From: Gammaproteobacteria bacterium
GTDB taxonomy: Bacteria; Pseudomonadota; Gammaproteobacteria; Chromatiales; Chromatiaceae
Direction: 5' to 3'
Assembly: GCA_030625445.1 (NCBI GenBank)
Contig: DAOUQU010000018.1
Location: forward strand, 1 to 12,682
DNA length: 12,682 nt
Shown here: one piece after another, positions 12,119 to 12,682 of the stretch
Layout of the letters: each line of letters starts with the position of its first letter
How positions within the stretch are numbered: the stretch's first letter is position 1
Notes under the pieces: model-generated
Database searches by the model: none
What the model was told of the DNA's origin: nothing
What the model saw: only the letters and a program-made list of their open reading frames with translations
Position numbers and translations under genes: made by a program

Positions 12119-12682
12119 TTAATTGACAGAGGCAACTGCTGCCTTTGCCGGCGGCTCCATTGAGATGCCCTGCAGCAATCCGGCGTAACGCGACAGCACT
12201 CCGAGAAAACGCAGGCGATCGGGTCCGGCTATCTGCCCCTGCCATACCAGGCCCTGCTGATGCTGTTCGAAGCCCCACTCACGCACCGTACCTGCAAAAG
12301 CGGAATCTTTGCGTGTCAGCGTGACGCGCACCTCCAGCAGGCTATCCATATCGACCTGGTCGGCAACCCTGTCATCCAGCACCACATTGCCCATATCGAG
12401 TTCGACGACACGGTTGACCAATGCAGCCACCTCATCGAGGCGGTGGCTGGAGATGATCATTGCCGAATTCTCCTGTTTTTCGGCCAGCAGTGTGAAAAAG
12501 ATATGCCGTGCTTCCGGATCCAGGTTTGCAGCAGGCTCATCCATGACCAGCAGATCACATTCGCGGCCCAGGGCAATGCTGATCAATAACTTCTGCTTCT
12601 GCCCACCCGAGAGTTTGACGAATGGCTGGTGGCGGAAACTTCTGGCATCCAGCCCCAGTTGATCTGCGACTGCGTACATCTG
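12119..12682 (-). CDS. nosF: NosF-like ABC transporter ATPase (5' end outside window)
   Basis: These are the C-terminal 187 residues of an ABC transporter ATP-binding subunit. Visible are the signature LSGGQKQ, the Walker B LLVMDEPAANLDP with its catalytic Glu, the D-loop, and the switch His in SSHRLDEVA. The Walker A motif and about 110-130 N-terminal residues would lie to the right of the window. A C-terminal extension (about the last 90 residues, from VVLDDRVAD) follows the nucleotide-binding core, as in the NosF/CcmA class. Together with nosL and nosY downstream this points to NosF, which powers the sulfur or copper-related step of NosZ CuZ assembly from the cytoplasm. The ATPase sequence alone is not specific. 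It ends TAA. A 231-bp repeat-filled spacer separates it from nosL. Confidence 0.82.
   Translation of the reverse strand, partial: QMYAVADQLGLDARSFRHQPFVKLSGGQKQKLLISIALGRECDLLVMDEPAANLDPEARHIFFTLLAEKQENSAMIISSHRLDEVAALVNRVVELDMGNVVLDDRVADQVDMDSLLEVRVTLTRKDSAFAGTVREWGFEQHQQGLVWQGQIAGPDRLRFLGVLSRYAGLLQGISMEPPAKAAVASVN

Overview
The window looks like chromosomal DNA from a gammaproteobacterium that respires with nitrogen oxides and makes menaquinone; free-living or symbiotic sulfur oxidisers are one possible setting. The evidence is the riboflavin gene order ribBA-ribH-nusB-thiL, a menF-menD pair, a nitrous-oxide-reductase maturation cluster (nosF-nosL-nosY) and dispersed palindromic repeats typical of repeat-rich gammaproteobacteria. 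The exact taxon cannot be fixed from sequence alone.

Layout. Positions 1-1367 (+) hold the 3' part of a YcbB/LdtD-type L,D-transpeptidase (cell wall). It converges on a long minus-strand block: pabB (1499-2869, folate), thiL (3015-3977, thiamine diphosphate), nusB (4127-4567, antitermination), ribH (4567-5034) and ribBA (5217-6326), the last two for riboflavin. Transcription runs ribBA>ribH>nusB>thiL>pabB. A small plus-strand pair of unknown function follows: a 50-aa signal/anchor peptide (6670-6822) overlapping a 147-aa protein (6822-7265) with a faint GIY-YIG-like pattern. Two further minus-strand groups come next. One is menF-menD (10340 down to 7345, overlapping by 4 nt), which takes chorismate to the menaquinone intermediate SEPHCHC. 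The other is nosF (cut by the right edge), nosL and nosY (12682 down to 10572).

Almost every gap between non-overlapping genes is filled by a different dispersed repeat: REP-like 'GTAGGGTG' and 'GTAGGCCGG' elements, 'CCACAGAT' hairpins, 'GGTTCCCA' hairpins, 'GTCATACCG' units, short tandem arrays and a 166-bp MITE-like inverted repeat between nusB and thiL. Several begin at or within a few bases of a stop codon, and the MITE-like element supplies the end and stop codon of nusB. The coding genes are ordinary housekeeping or respiratory genes. I see no clear defence system, phage or complete transposon. The best candidates for something undescribed are the two-gene unknown locus and the MITE-like element.
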